Below are positions 1 through 7,210 of a stretch of 64,000 nucleotides of DNA, in pieces. The position numbers and the translations under genes were made by a program. The DNA lies in assembly GCA_903872345.1 (NCBI GenBank), contig CAIQKM010000201.1, positions 1 to 64,000 on the forward strand, in the 5' to 3' direction. How positions within the stretch are numbered: the stretch's first letter is position 1; every line of letters starts with the position of its first letter. The stretch is from an uncultured Verrucomicrobia subdivision 3 bacterium (GTDB lineage Bacteria > Verrucomicrobiota > Verrucomicrobiia > Limisphaerales > UBA11358). Below the pieces are notes generated by a model. The model was not told the DNA's origin. It saw only the letters and a list, made by a program, of their open reading frames with translations, and did no database searches.

Positions 1-115
1 CCCGTTGCTCTCCACCCCGCATTACTGCGACGCAGTTACGGTTCGATACCGCACGGCTCTTCACCGCACAGAAACGGACTCCCACCGTTCTATCCCCTCG
101 CCTTCTCAGGCGCAC

Positions 116-226
116 GAGCGCGGCTGTCTCAGCCGCAGCGGGTGGCTTGCAACGGGCGCGTGGAACAATCCGGAGCGGCTGAACGTTCGGACATTGCTGC
201 GGCTGGCTTTCAGCACAGCCGCGCTC
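116..226. repeat. Palindromic intergenic repeat (REP/MITE-like)
   Basis: Twelve bases at 116-127 (GAGCGCGGCTGT) recur as an exact inverted copy at 215-226 (ACAGCCGCGCTC), and a second inverted pair GCCGCAGC (132-139) / GCTGCGGC (196-203) is nested inside. The stretch 1-284 shows no convincing gene; the open frame at 5-253 looks like chance in GC-rich repeat DNA. The structure suggests a dispersed palindromic element just upstream of the toxin-antitoxin remnant. That it is repeated elsewhere in the genome is inference. Confidence 0.5.
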
Positions 227-284
227 CGCCGGATGCGTTACGCCAGCCGTTGACACGCGCCGTTTTCCGGCACACTTTGTCCGC

Positions 285-476
285 ATGACCGAGCCAATGC
301 CGAATGCCGCACAGGACTCCGTACACGAGCTTCAATCCATGCCAACGCCCGTTGCACGGGAGCTTGAAACTTGGCTGCTGGAAGCCGCCGACAAGCCTTC
401 CACCCCGCTGACCAAATCGGACTTCGACGGCATCCGTCAGCGCGTCGTTGCCCGCATCAAAGCCTCCGCTGCATGA
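285..476 (+). CDS. ParD-like antitoxin (addiction-module component)
   Basis: A 63-residue acidic protein whose C-terminal half (LETWLLEAADKPSTPLTKSD...IRQRVVARIK) resembles short ParD-type antitoxins that precede ParE/RelE toxins. The stop codon overlaps the ATG of the next frame (ATGA at 473-476), the usual coupling of antitoxin and toxin. It would bind and neutralise the toxin and autoregulate the pair. The partner here is broken (see 473-553), so this antitoxin is probably an orphan. The family call rests on composition, size and context; no strong DNA-binding motif is visible. Confidence 0.5.
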   Translation: MTEPMPNAAQDSVHELQSMPTPVARELETWLLEAADKPSTPLTKSDFDGIRQRVVARIKASAA

Positions 477-553
477 ACATCCGCAAGACGGGCGAATTCA
501 TTGCCGACGTGGAACGACCTCAAACAACCGGTTCGCGATCCATGTCAGAATAG
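473..553 (+). pseudogene. Truncated ParE/RelE-type toxin, N-terminal stub
   Basis: The frame starts at the ATGA overlap and begins MNIRKTGEFIADVER, the characteristic first strand and helix of ParE-family toxins, which are normally about 90-100 residues. After residue 15 the sequence loses resemblance (PQTTGSRSMSE) and stops at codon 27, so the catalytic or gyrase-binding body is missing. The break point near 518 coincides with the 3' end of the minus-strand gene at 520-1185, so an insertion or deletion at this junction probably removed the rest. No toxin activity is expected. Confidence 0.5.
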
Positions 554-1185
554 GGATAATAACCTGCTGTCTTGAGTTTACCGATCAACTGGGCGCTGCC
601 ATTGGCCCGGGCATAATCCATTTCCGACCGGAATATTTCCATGATGGCCAGCAGGCCAAAGCATTTTACAGTTTCGCTTTTGCGAGAACCATAGGAGATA
701 AACACCAAACATTTTCCCCCGACAACTTCCATGTCAGCGGGAAACTCACACGTCTCGTGGCCATTCAACTTCGCCGTCGCACTATAAGGAGCAATCCGGT
801 TTAAAATGCTCTGGATATTGGAGTGAGCCTTGCCAAACGCAGTGGCCTCATCTTTAGCCTCATCCAGATTCAAGCCATGGCGCGTGAACATAACCAGTTC
901 ATAGCAGGAAAATTCGCGGTTGGATGAACCTTGGTTGGGCAGCTCGGATAATTCCTTTGTGGCAATCCCAATACCCGGCAAGCCGTTTGGGAAATAATAT
1001 AAATCAAGCCCCCCACCGATGGCGTAGGGAAAGATGGCATGCATAACCATGTTATGCTCCGCTCCCAGAATCTCCTCCATCATCCGGGATTTTTCCTCAT
1101 TCCATTCCTGGAAATCCTTGCCGTCGTCTTTGGGCTTGGGTTCCGCCTTGGCTTTGCCAAAGTACTTTTTCAAACGGTTAATCAT
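520..1185 (-). CDS. Hypothetical protein, possibly SUFU-like
   Basis: About 221 residues from ATG at 1185; an in-frame GTG at 1218 would add 11 residues, and a purine-rich GAGGGAGG lies between the two, so the start is uncertain. A charged N-terminus (INRLKKYFGKAKAEPKPKDDGK) precedes a globular region containing GLDLYYFPNGLPGIGIATKEL and CYELVMFTRH. The pattern FP...GIAT.EL...YELVMFTR is reminiscent of bacterial suppressor-of-fused-like (SUFU) proteins, often small immunity-type proteins, but I cannot confirm this. No signal peptide or membrane segment, so probably cytoplasmic. It lies downstream of the UPF0175 gene on the same strand. Confidence 0.5.
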   Translation of the reverse strand: MINRLKKYFGKAKAEPKPKDDGKDFQEWNEEKSRMMEEILGAEHNMVMHAIFPYAIGGGLDLYYFPNGLPGIGIATKELSELPNQGSSNREFSCYELVMFTRHGLNLDEAKDEATAFGKAHSNIQSILNRIAPYSATAKLNGHETCEFPADMEVVGGKCLVFISYGSRKSETVKCFGLLAIMEIFRSEMDYARANGSAQLIGKLKTAGYYPYSDMDREPVV

Positions 1186-1229
1186 GACGTTAAAATTTTT
1201 ATCCTCCCTCGCCACCACACCACCATAAA

Positions 1230-1466
1230 TTATTTCCCAAAGTCATGCTGAAACCCGCCTAAATCGTAGTTGGGGAAAACTCCGCGCCCGGAAAAAAACT
1301 CTTCGCCTTCCCAATAATTCAAGCCCAGCAATTCACAGGCCCGCCCGCGAGAAATCAACCCCTGAGTATAGGCTCCCAGCACCAACCCCTCCGTGACAAT
1401 GCGCAACCGTTGCGCCGGTTCAACGGGCAGCAGTTCGCCAATCATCTCTGGGATTTCCACCGTCAT
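1230..1466 (-). CDS. UPF0175 family small protein
   Basis: A 78-residue protein beginning MTVEIPEMIGELLPV and containing the UPF0175 core: a helix (EGLVLGAYTQGLISRGRACE), then LLGLNYWEGEEFFSGRGVFPNYD. The family is thought to include antitoxin-like DNA-binding proteins, with the GRACELLGL segment as helix-turn-helix-like. I chose the ATG at 1466 because the family starts there and it lies only 4 bp after the stop of the upstream glycosyltransferase gene (1471), suggesting co-transcription. The longer open frame to 1565 would overlap the glycosyltransferase and is composition-biased. No cognate toxin is evident next to it. Confidence 0.65.
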   Translation of the reverse strand: MTVEIPEMIGELLPVEPAQRLRIVTEGLVLGAYTQGLISRGRACELLGLNYWEGEEFFSGRGVFPNYDLGGFQHDFGK

Positions 1467-1470
1467 CCTA

Positions 1471-2622
1471 TTAGATCTCCACCAGCGTCCCATCCGGCCG
1501 CAACCGCATCCGCCGTCCCCGCCATTCAATCGTATTCCCCGCAAACGCCCCCAGCCAGATGCCAAAATTCAACACATCCTTCACCGGCACCAGCCAGGCG
1601 GGCGACACCAGCTTCCGATCCGGCGTAAAGCGCCGTTGCAAATCATTCGCCAGCCCAATGCGCAGCAGCAAAAACAACACCGCCGCGAACGCCAGCCCGG
1701 ACGAATAAAACACCGTGACCGCCGCCAGCAGCAGGATCAGCGACCATAGCGAACCATTCGCCAAAATGCTGAAAAAGTACGGCACCGGCTGGCAGACCCG
1801 GATGGTCCGCGCCCAGCGCAACTGATGTTTCCACACCGCCAGCCAGCCCGCCGGCGCATCCCAGCATTCCACCACCACCGGACACAGCGCGATGCGATGC
1901 CCGTTCTTCGCCACGCGATGGCCGAGCTGATAATCATCCGCCAGACAATTCGCCATCGCCGCGAACCCGCCGAACTCCGCCACCGCCGCGCGCCGCACCA
2001 ACATCACCGCCCCCAGCGCAAAATCCACCGGCTTCATGGAGGCCGATTGCAGCACCTGGCTCCAAAAATCCGCATTGATCGCCACCGCCTCCCAGCGCAT
2101 CGCCGCGTTGACCGGATTGGCCAGGCGGTAAAAACAGCACACCAACGCGTTTTTGGGCTCGGTCAGGGGTTGCACCACGTTGGCCAGGAAATCCGGCGGC
2201 ACCCGCACATCCGCGTCGCTCACCAGCAGCAAGTCATGCTGCGCGAGCTTTTCGAGTTGGGCCAGTTTCGCCACCTTGGCATTCGCCCCGGTCAGCGGCG
2301 TGCAGACCACCAGTTGCGCGTTTACGGCGGGATAGTCGGCCAAGAGTTGCCGGATCACCGGCACGGCTGGGTCGGCGGCATCGGCGACGGCAAACAGGAT
2401 TTGGATGGGGCCGGCATATTCCTGCCGGAACCAGGTTTGCAGCGATTCGCGGGACGTGGCATCCGCGCCCTTGACCGGTTTCAACAGCGTGACGCCGGGG
2501 GCAAACGCGGTTTTAGCGCTGCGTTGATGCAGCGGAAAGCGGCTCGCCGCCAGCCATTGCCAGCCAACGAGGGCAAACCCGAGCGTGGCCAGCGCGGCCA
2601 GAATGAATTCGAGATAAATCAC
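1471..2622 (-). CDS. GT21 family glycosyltransferase (ceramide glucosyltransferase / HpnI-like)
   Basis: A 383-residue membrane glycosyltransferase. An N-terminal hydrophobic segment is followed by a GT-A domain opening with VTLLKPVKG. The GT21 landmarks are present in order: an Asp in the N-terminal half, SDADVRVP (metal-binding D-x-D region), ADDYQLG (third Asp, general base) and HQLRWARTIR (the Q/RxxRW motif). C-terminal hydrophobic segments (SLWSLILLLAAV, LAFAAVLFLLL) anchor it. GT21 members transfer sugars to lipid acceptors such as ceramide; bacterial HpnI adds N-acetylglucosamine to bacteriohopanetetrol. No other hopanoid gene is nearby, so the acceptor is unknown. It starts 20 bp after the GH42 stop, so it is likely in the same transcript. 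Confidence 0.8.
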   Translation of the reverse strand: MIYLEFILAALATLGFALVGWQWLAASRFPLHQRSAKTAFAPGVTLLKPVKGADATSRESLQTWFRQEYAGPIQILFAVADAADPAVPVIRQLLADYPAVNAQLVVCTPLTGANAKVAKLAQLEKLAQHDLLLVSDADVRVPPDFLANVVQPLTEPKNALVCCFYRLANPVNAAMRWEAVAINADFWSQVLQSASMKPVDFALGAVMLVRRAAVAEFGGFAAMANCLADDYQLGHRVAKNGHRIALCPVVVECWDAPAGWLAVWKHQLRWARTIRVCQPVPYFFSILANGSLWSLILLLAAVTVFYSSGLAFAAVLFLLLRIGLANDLQRRFTPDRKLVSPAWLVPVKDVLNFGIWLGAFAGNTIEWRGRRMRLRPDGTLVEI

Positions 2623-2642
2623 CGCCCACAGGAAACAAAAAA

Positions 2643-4718
2643 TCAGGCCGCGACACCAGCCGATTTGGCTTCCAAATGCTCGTCAATAATAAGCATCCCG
2701 TGCGGCTGCAGATCGTAATTGCCCATGATATTGGCGCCCGTGAGGAAATCATGCATCGGCTTGTAGAACTGCAAACGCACCGGCGAATTCTGGTGGTTCA
2801 GCAGGAAATAAATCCGGGAGCCGTCCTTTTCGCGCATGGAAACCTCGATGTTGTCCGGCACCTTGAGCAGCGGATGCAGGCCGACCATCTGACGCAGCCA
2901 CGCCACCAGGTCATGATAGAAATGCTGGTGGCTTTGCGTGCCGATGTAAACCGCCTTGCCGAGGCCGAAATTGTTCACCGTCATCGCCGGCCGGCCGGCA
3001 TAGAAATCCTTGGTGTAGGCGGCCAGCACGGTGCATTCCTTCGCCTCGATGATGTCGCACCAAATTTTGGCCGGGTGCATGTGGCTCGTCTGGAACGCGC
3101 CTTTGAAGGTCAGATGGTTTTCCTCGTCCGGTGCAAGCATGTCGCACTCCAGCACTTCCATGCCGAAAAGATCCGTCAGATCATGCGGGAAACCGGTGTC
3201 CGGCGCGCTGTTGTGCTCATCCACCAGGCCGGTGTTGAACGTGCCGATCAGCGTGCCGCCGTTTTGAACGTAGAGCTTCAGCCGGTCCGCCTCGCCGCCC
3301 GTGAGGAAATGCAGCGACGGCGCAAACACGACCTTGTACTCAAAAAGTTCATCCGAAGGCCGCGCGAAATCCACAAGAATATTTTTGTCATGGAGCGCGT
3401 TATAAATGAGCTGGATGTGCTCGCGCAGGCTGAAAAATTTGTTGGGCTGGTTGGGTTGCGACAGGGCCCAGTCGTTCTCGTGACTGTAGAGAATGCACAC
3501 TTCCGCCTTCACCTTCGTGCCTTGCAGCGCCGGGGCGAGCAGTTTCAGTTCTTCGCCGATCTGCGCCACCTCATTGTACACCCGCCGGCTCCCCTCCAGA
3601 TGATGCGGCAGCACCGCCCCGTGAAATTTCTCCGTCCCAAACCGCGGCTGCCGCCAGCGAAAGAAGAGCACCGCCGAGGCGCCGCGGGAGATCAGTTGAT
3701 AGGTGAACATCCGCAGCACGCCGGGCCGGATGAGCGAATTCACGTCCTGCCAGGTCACGTTGCCGGCCTTTTGCTCCATCACCCAGAACCCGGCATCGCC
3801 ATCGGGCGTGCGAATGCCGGTCTTCTTAAGCGAACGCAGCATGTCGATTTCGCAGGCGATGTCCGAGGGCTTGGTCTTGGCCGCCGGATTCGCCTCGACG
3901 GAGACGAAGTCGAGGGCTTCGGCCAGGTCAAAATGGTCGAACCGGTGGCGCAGGGCGCGCAGATTCGTCGTCACCGGCTTGTCCGGCGTGATGGTGTGCA
4001 GAATATCCGCCTGGGTCTTGACGAATTGGACAATGGTGTCGCTGCCGAAGCGGTTCCAGTCCAGCACCAAAGCGGGATTGTGCTGGGTGGGGGCTGACAT
4101 CGGCATGGGCACCTGATTCCAGGACGTCACCACCTGGCCCCAATGGCGCAGGCCCATTTCGTCATTCAGCCGCTCAATCGTTTCGTATTTGGCCTCCAGC
4201 CAGCCGTGCCAGTCGCGGCGGGTGTCTTCATTGAAGGTCGCCTCCGTGAAATGCCCGCCGAGGCTGTTATCAATCTGCCACGCAATCAAATGCGGATGAC
4301 TGCCGAGCGCCTGGGCCATCTGCTCCACGATGCGCTTGGAATAAGTCCAGAAAACGTCACTGTTCAGGCAGACGGCGCGGCGCGTGCCTTCGTGCTTCAC
4401 CTGGCCGTTTTCATCCAGCGGCAGGATTTCCGGGTGCTTTTTGGTGAGCCAGATCGGCGGCGCCGCCGTCGGCGTGGCCAGCACCGTCTGGATGCCATGC
4501 TCGCCGAGCACGTCCATGACGCGTTTGAGCCAGTCAAAGTTGAATTTGCCTTCCTCGGGTTCGCACAGACCCCAGGTGAATTCGCCGATGCGCACCACAT
4601 TGATGCCGGCCTTCACCATCAGCTTGGCATCCACCTCCCATTGGGCTTCGGGATTTTTGGCCGTGCCGGCGAAAGGAAAGACCCACTGCTCCGGATAATA
4701 ATCAGCGCCAAAATACAT
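2643..4718 (-). CDS. GH42 beta-galactosidase homologue with acid/base substitution
   Basis: A 691-residue GH42-type protein: TIM barrel from MYFGADYYPEQW through ATPTAAPPIWL, a Rossmann-like trimerisation domain (about residues 390-600, with LYVQNGGTLIGTFNTG) and a small C-terminal beta domain. No signal peptide, so it is probably cytoplasmic. The nucleophile motif VMEQKAGNVTW is intact (Glu315). The acid/base motif, normally WQxDNE-G-, reads WQIDNSLGG: residue 152 is Ser (codon AGC) where GH42 enzymes have Glu. Either the protein has lost hydrolysis, uses another residue, or has a different role. It is the first gene of a probable four-gene minus-strand run, with 20 bp to the glycosyltransferase. 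Family assignment is firm; activity is doubtful. Confidence 0.88.
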   Translation of the reverse strand: MYFGADYYPEQWVFPFAGTAKNPEAQWEVDAKLMVKAGINVVRIGEFTWGLCEPEEGKFNFDWLKRVMDVLGEHGIQTVLATPTAAPPIWLTKKHPEILPLDENGQVKHEGTRRAVCLNSDVFWTYSKRIVEQMAQALGSHPHLIAWQIDNSLGGHFTEATFNEDTRRDWHGWLEAKYETIERLNDEMGLRHWGQVVTSWNQVPMPMSAPTQHNPALVLDWNRFGSDTIVQFVKTQADILHTITPDKPVTTNLRALRHRFDHFDLAEALDFVSVEANPAAKTKPSDIACEIDMLRSLKKTGIRTPDGDAGFWVMEQKAGNVTWQDVNSLIRPGVLRMFTYQLISRGASAVLFFRWRQPRFGTEKFHGAVLPHHLEGSRRVYNEVAQIGEELKLLAPALQGTKVKAEVCILYSHENDWALSQPNQPNKFFSLREHIQLIYNALHDKNILVDFARPSDELFEYKVVFAPSLHFLTGGEADRLKLYVQNGGTLIGTFNTGLVDEHNSAPDTGFPHDLTDLFGMEVLECDMLAPDEENHLTFKGAFQTSHMHPAKIWCDIIEAKECTVLAAYTKDFYAGRPAMTVNNFGLGKAVYIGTQSHQHFYHDLVAWLRQMVGLHPLLKVPDNIEVSMREKDGSRIYFLLNHQNSPVRLQFYKPMHDFLTGANIMGNYDLQPHGMLIIDEHLEAKSAGVAA

Positions 4719-5038
4719 AGGCTTTATTTATTGAGGATTTATTTTGACCCTAGTTTTTATTCCTCCCGGTGGCAACTAAAATCGCCGGTTTTTAATTTTT
4801 ACCGCGCGAATGGGATCAAACCTTGTTGCGCCTTGATTAAGCACGATTGCAGGAATTTTTGCCTTGATTGATGGTGGATGGTGCCCTGATTGGCGGATGG
4901 GGGCATGGCGAAAGCGGCCGCAAAAAAGGCCAACGGCCCACCCCATACCAGCCTGGGGCAATCGCCCCGGCAACCGCCCCACCATTTTTCCCAAGCGCCA
5001 CCGGCGCGCCCCAAACATCTTTCTCTCCCAAGGCATCA

Positions 5039-5256
5039 AGGACTGAAAGTCCGGCAGATTATAGCCCAGGCAGAAGCGAGTCTGCGAGCGGAGGCCTGGG
5101 TTGGACGGTAGAAAAATTTTCGGCCTGTCGGGCCGGCACCATGATAAATTCCGCCATGGTACCGGCCCGACAGGCCGGTTAATTATGGGGGGCATTTTCC
5201 CAGGGCTCGCGCCACGCGCATCACCCTGGGCTATAACCTGGCGGGCCTTCAGCCCT
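5039..5256. repeat. Composite palindromic element with nested hairpins
   Basis: The outer arms 5039-5070 and 5225-5256 are 32 bases each and nearly perfect inverted repeats (both carry TATAGCCCAGG or its complement). The inner arms 5121-5143 and 5155-5177 are 23 bases with one mismatch and an 11-base loop, sharing CGGCCTGTCGGGCCGG. Additional CCCAGG/CCTGGG pairs sit next to each outer arm. Its size and structure resemble a non-autonomous mobile element or a structured RNA-encoding repeat. There is no open frame inside and no obvious target-site duplication. Confidence 0.6.
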
Positions 5257-5640
5257 GAAAACGGGTCCAGCGGCACTCAGGTTTGACATTCCAAAACCCG
5301 TGCTATATTAATCCGGCAGGAGTTTACCTGGTAAACCCACCAGCCCGCCCAACCCATGCGGAATTCAGCCCATCGCCTTTGGCCATTGGCCCCGCCCACC
5401 GCCGTGCCCCGCCCGGTCGCGACGACACCACCCCCTGTTCATTGGAGGTTGGGCGTTCGGTGTTGGGCGTTGGATGTCCCTCCGGTTTACCCCGACTGGC
5501 CGTCCACCAGGACAGTTGGATGTTTGTGTCCAATCAAGCCACCTCAGACCAAATCAAACCAAATCAAACCACCCACATCAAGTTCCCCAACCGTCCCACC
5601 CGGAACTTCTGCGTTTATCTGCGGTCAAATCCCCCTGCCT

Positions 5641-5729
5641 TCCCGATCTCCGAAACCCGGAATCCGTGCCCGAATCCCCCCTAATCAAGGCTAATCGTGC
5701 TTAATCAAGGCAAATCAAGGCAAACGCCA
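5641..5729 (+). repeat. Direct repeat, copy 1
   Basis: The 89-base unit begins TCCCGATCTCCGAAACCCG and ends with AATCAAGGCAAATCAAGGC followed by AAACGCCA. It recurs at 5817-5903 with few differences, the 3' half being nearly identical. It contains the short tandem motif AATCAAGGC. A 19-base piece, GCCTTGATTAAGCACGATT, also occurs inverted at 4830-4848. Confidence 0.65.
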
Positions 5730-5739
5730 AATTCCCGAA

Positions 5740-5766
5740 GCGCGCCCGTCCCCGGGCGCAGCAACG
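5740..5766 (+). repeat. 27-bp REP-like hairpin, copy 1 (inverted copy at 10313-10339)
   Basis: The 27 bases contain the stem GCGCCCG / CGGGCGC around a TCCC loop. The exact reverse complement occurs at 10313-10339, so the two copies face each other and bracket the GH125-symporter-mutarotase operon and its operator. Confidence 0.7.
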
Positions 5767-5816
5767 ACCAAACCTGCCGGTCGCAGCGCCATGCCCAACC
5801 CCACCGCACCCCCACG

Positions 5817-5903
5817 TCCCGATCTCCGAAACCCGAAATCCGTTCCCGCCCCCCCTTATCAAGGCTAATCGTGCTTAATCAAGGCAAATCAAGGCAAACG
5901 CCA
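5817..5903 (+). repeat. Direct repeat, copy 2
   Basis: Second copy of the unit at 5641-5729, on the same strand, separated by 87 bases that hold the REP-like hairpin at 5740-5766. It ends just before the terminator of the mutarotase gene. Confidence 0.65.
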
Positions 5904-5944
5904 TATTTTCAAAAAACCTGTCACTCAGCATCCCCGTGCCTGCT

Positions 5945-5981
5945 CAAAAGCAAAACGCCAGCGCCGGATTGGCACTGGCGT
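5945..5981 (-). terminator. Rho-independent terminator of the GH125-symporter-galM operon
   Basis: Read on the minus strand, the stem 5981-5971 pairs with 5965-5955 (ACGCCAGTGCC with GGCGCTGGCGT, one mismatch) around a 5-base loop and is followed by TTTTGCTTTTG. It lies 20 bases after the mutarotase stop codon. Confidence 0.75.
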
Positions 5982-6000
5982 TGACGTTGCCAAAATGACC

Positions 6001-7164
6001 CTACTTCACGCTAAACCGGTAGCTGATGAGGTTGTGATAAATCTCACCGGGATGCAGCACGACGGACGGGAAGTTGTCGTGATTGGGGGAGTCGGGATAA
6101 TGTTGCGGTTCCATGGCGATGGCGTTGCGGAATTGGTACACCTGGCCGCCCTTGCCCACAATGGTGCCGTCGAGGAAGTTGCCGGAATAGAATTGCAGGC
6201 CGGGTTCGGTGGACCAGACTTCCATGATGCGGCCCGTGGTGGGTTCAGACACGCGGGCATCAAGGCCCATTTCGCCCATGGGATGATCGATCACCCAGTT
6301 GTGGTCGTAGCCTTTGCCGAACTTGAGTTGTTCGTCGTCCTGGCCGATGCGCGCGCCAATGGTAGTGGGCGTGCGGAAATCGAAGGGCGTGCCGTCCACA
6401 GGCTTGAGTTCACCGGTGGTGATGAGGGTGTCATCCACGGGGGTGAACTTGCTGGAATTAATATATACTTCGTGGCCGAGGATGTCGCCCTGGCCGGCGA
6501 GGTTGAAATAGGAATGCTGCGTGAGATTGACGATGGTGTCACGGTCCGTCGTGGCCGTGTATTCCAGTTGGATGGCGTTGTCGGCGGTGAGGGTGTAAAC
6601 GGCTTTCACCTTGAGGTTGCCGGGGTAGCCTTCTTCGCCGTCGTGGCTGTTGTAGGTCAGTTCGAGGGTCTCGCCCTGGGCGGAAGTGCCGGGCGTGGCC
6701 TGCCAAACCACCTTGTCAAAACCTTTGACGCCGCCGTGCAGCGAATTCGGGTAATTGTTGGTGGCCAGTTGGTAGCCGACGCCATTCAGGGTAAAATGGC
6801 CGTGGGCAATACGGTTGCCGTAACGGCCGATCAATGCGCCAAAATAGGGGCTGTTGGTGAGGTAACCGTCCAGCGTGTCATAACCCAAGACGACATCGCC
6901 AAACTTGCCGTTCTTGTCCGGCACCTTGAGCGACTGGATGATGCCGCCGTAGGTCATGATGCGGGCTTCGACGCCATTGGCGTTGCGCAGGGTATAGAGG
7001 GAGACGGGTGTGCCATCCAGGGTGGTGCCAAACGGCATCGCACCTTTGACACCCGGCAACGCACATTTTTCACCACAGCAATGGCGGGTGGCGCAGCCAG
7101 TGAGCACCACAGCAGCCATGCCGGCGGCCAGCAGGGACAGATTCATAGCAGAGAATGATTTCAT
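6001..7164 (-). CDS. galM: Aldose 1-epimerase (mutarotase), lipoprotein
   Basis: A 387-residue GalM-family protein that interconverts alpha and beta anomers of hexoses. The N-terminus MKSFSAMNLSLLAAGMAAVVLTGC is a lipoprotein signal with lipobox LTGC, so the enzyme is probably membrane-anchored in the periplasm. The family motifs are intact: RYGNRI, NSLHGG, NLTQHSYFNLAG (catalytic His), KGYDHN and MEPQHYPDSPNH (catalytic Glu). I chose ATG 7164 because it gives the lipoprotein signal; the longer frame to 7482 runs into the symporter gene. It is 46 bp downstream of the symporter, last gene of a three-gene operon, and would supply the right anomer for uptake of mannose or another hexose. Confidence 0.9.
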   Translation of the reverse strand: MKSFSAMNLSLLAAGMAAVVLTGCATRHCCGEKCALPGVKGAMPFGTTLDGTPVSLYTLRNANGVEARIMTYGGIIQSLKVPDKNGKFGDVVLGYDTLDGYLTNSPYFGALIGRYGNRIAHGHFTLNGVGYQLATNNYPNSLHGGVKGFDKVVWQATPGTSAQGETLELTYNSHDGEEGYPGNLKVKAVYTLTADNAIQLEYTATTDRDTIVNLTQHSYFNLAGQGDILGHEVYINSSKFTPVDDTLITTGELKPVDGTPFDFRTPTTIGARIGQDDEQLKFGKGYDHNWVIDHPMGEMGLDARVSEPTTGRIMEVWSTEPGLQFYSGNFLDGTIVGKGGQVYQFRNAIAMEPQHYPDSPNHDNFPSVVLHPGEIYHNLISYRFSVK

Positions 7165-7210
7165 GATCGTTTTATATTCAGTTAAACGGGAACGAGTTTG
7201 GGTGATGAGA

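Larger units (their letters stand above)
4719..5954. other. Long non-coding, repeat-rich interval
   Basis: About 1.2 kb with no frame that looks coding: the open frames at 4776-5276 and 5283-5694 are Pro/Arg-rich with no recognisable domain. It contains a composite palindrome (5039-5256), a pair of direct repeats (5641-5729, 5817-5903), a REP-like hairpin (5740-5766) and a 19-bp segment at 4830-4848 that is the exact reverse complement of part of the direct repeats. The promoter of the GH42 run should lie near 4720-4800, but no clear -35/-10 pair stands out. Confidence 0.6.

Noticed and set aside
5283..5694. Overlapping plus-strand frames in the repeat interval
   Set aside because: Proline- and arginine-rich translations without domains, spanning direct repeats; typical chance frames in GC-rich non-coding DNA.
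5641..5903. Possible CRISPR array
   Set aside because: Only two long, imperfect copies with one 87-base interval; no regular short repeats or spacers and no cas genes.
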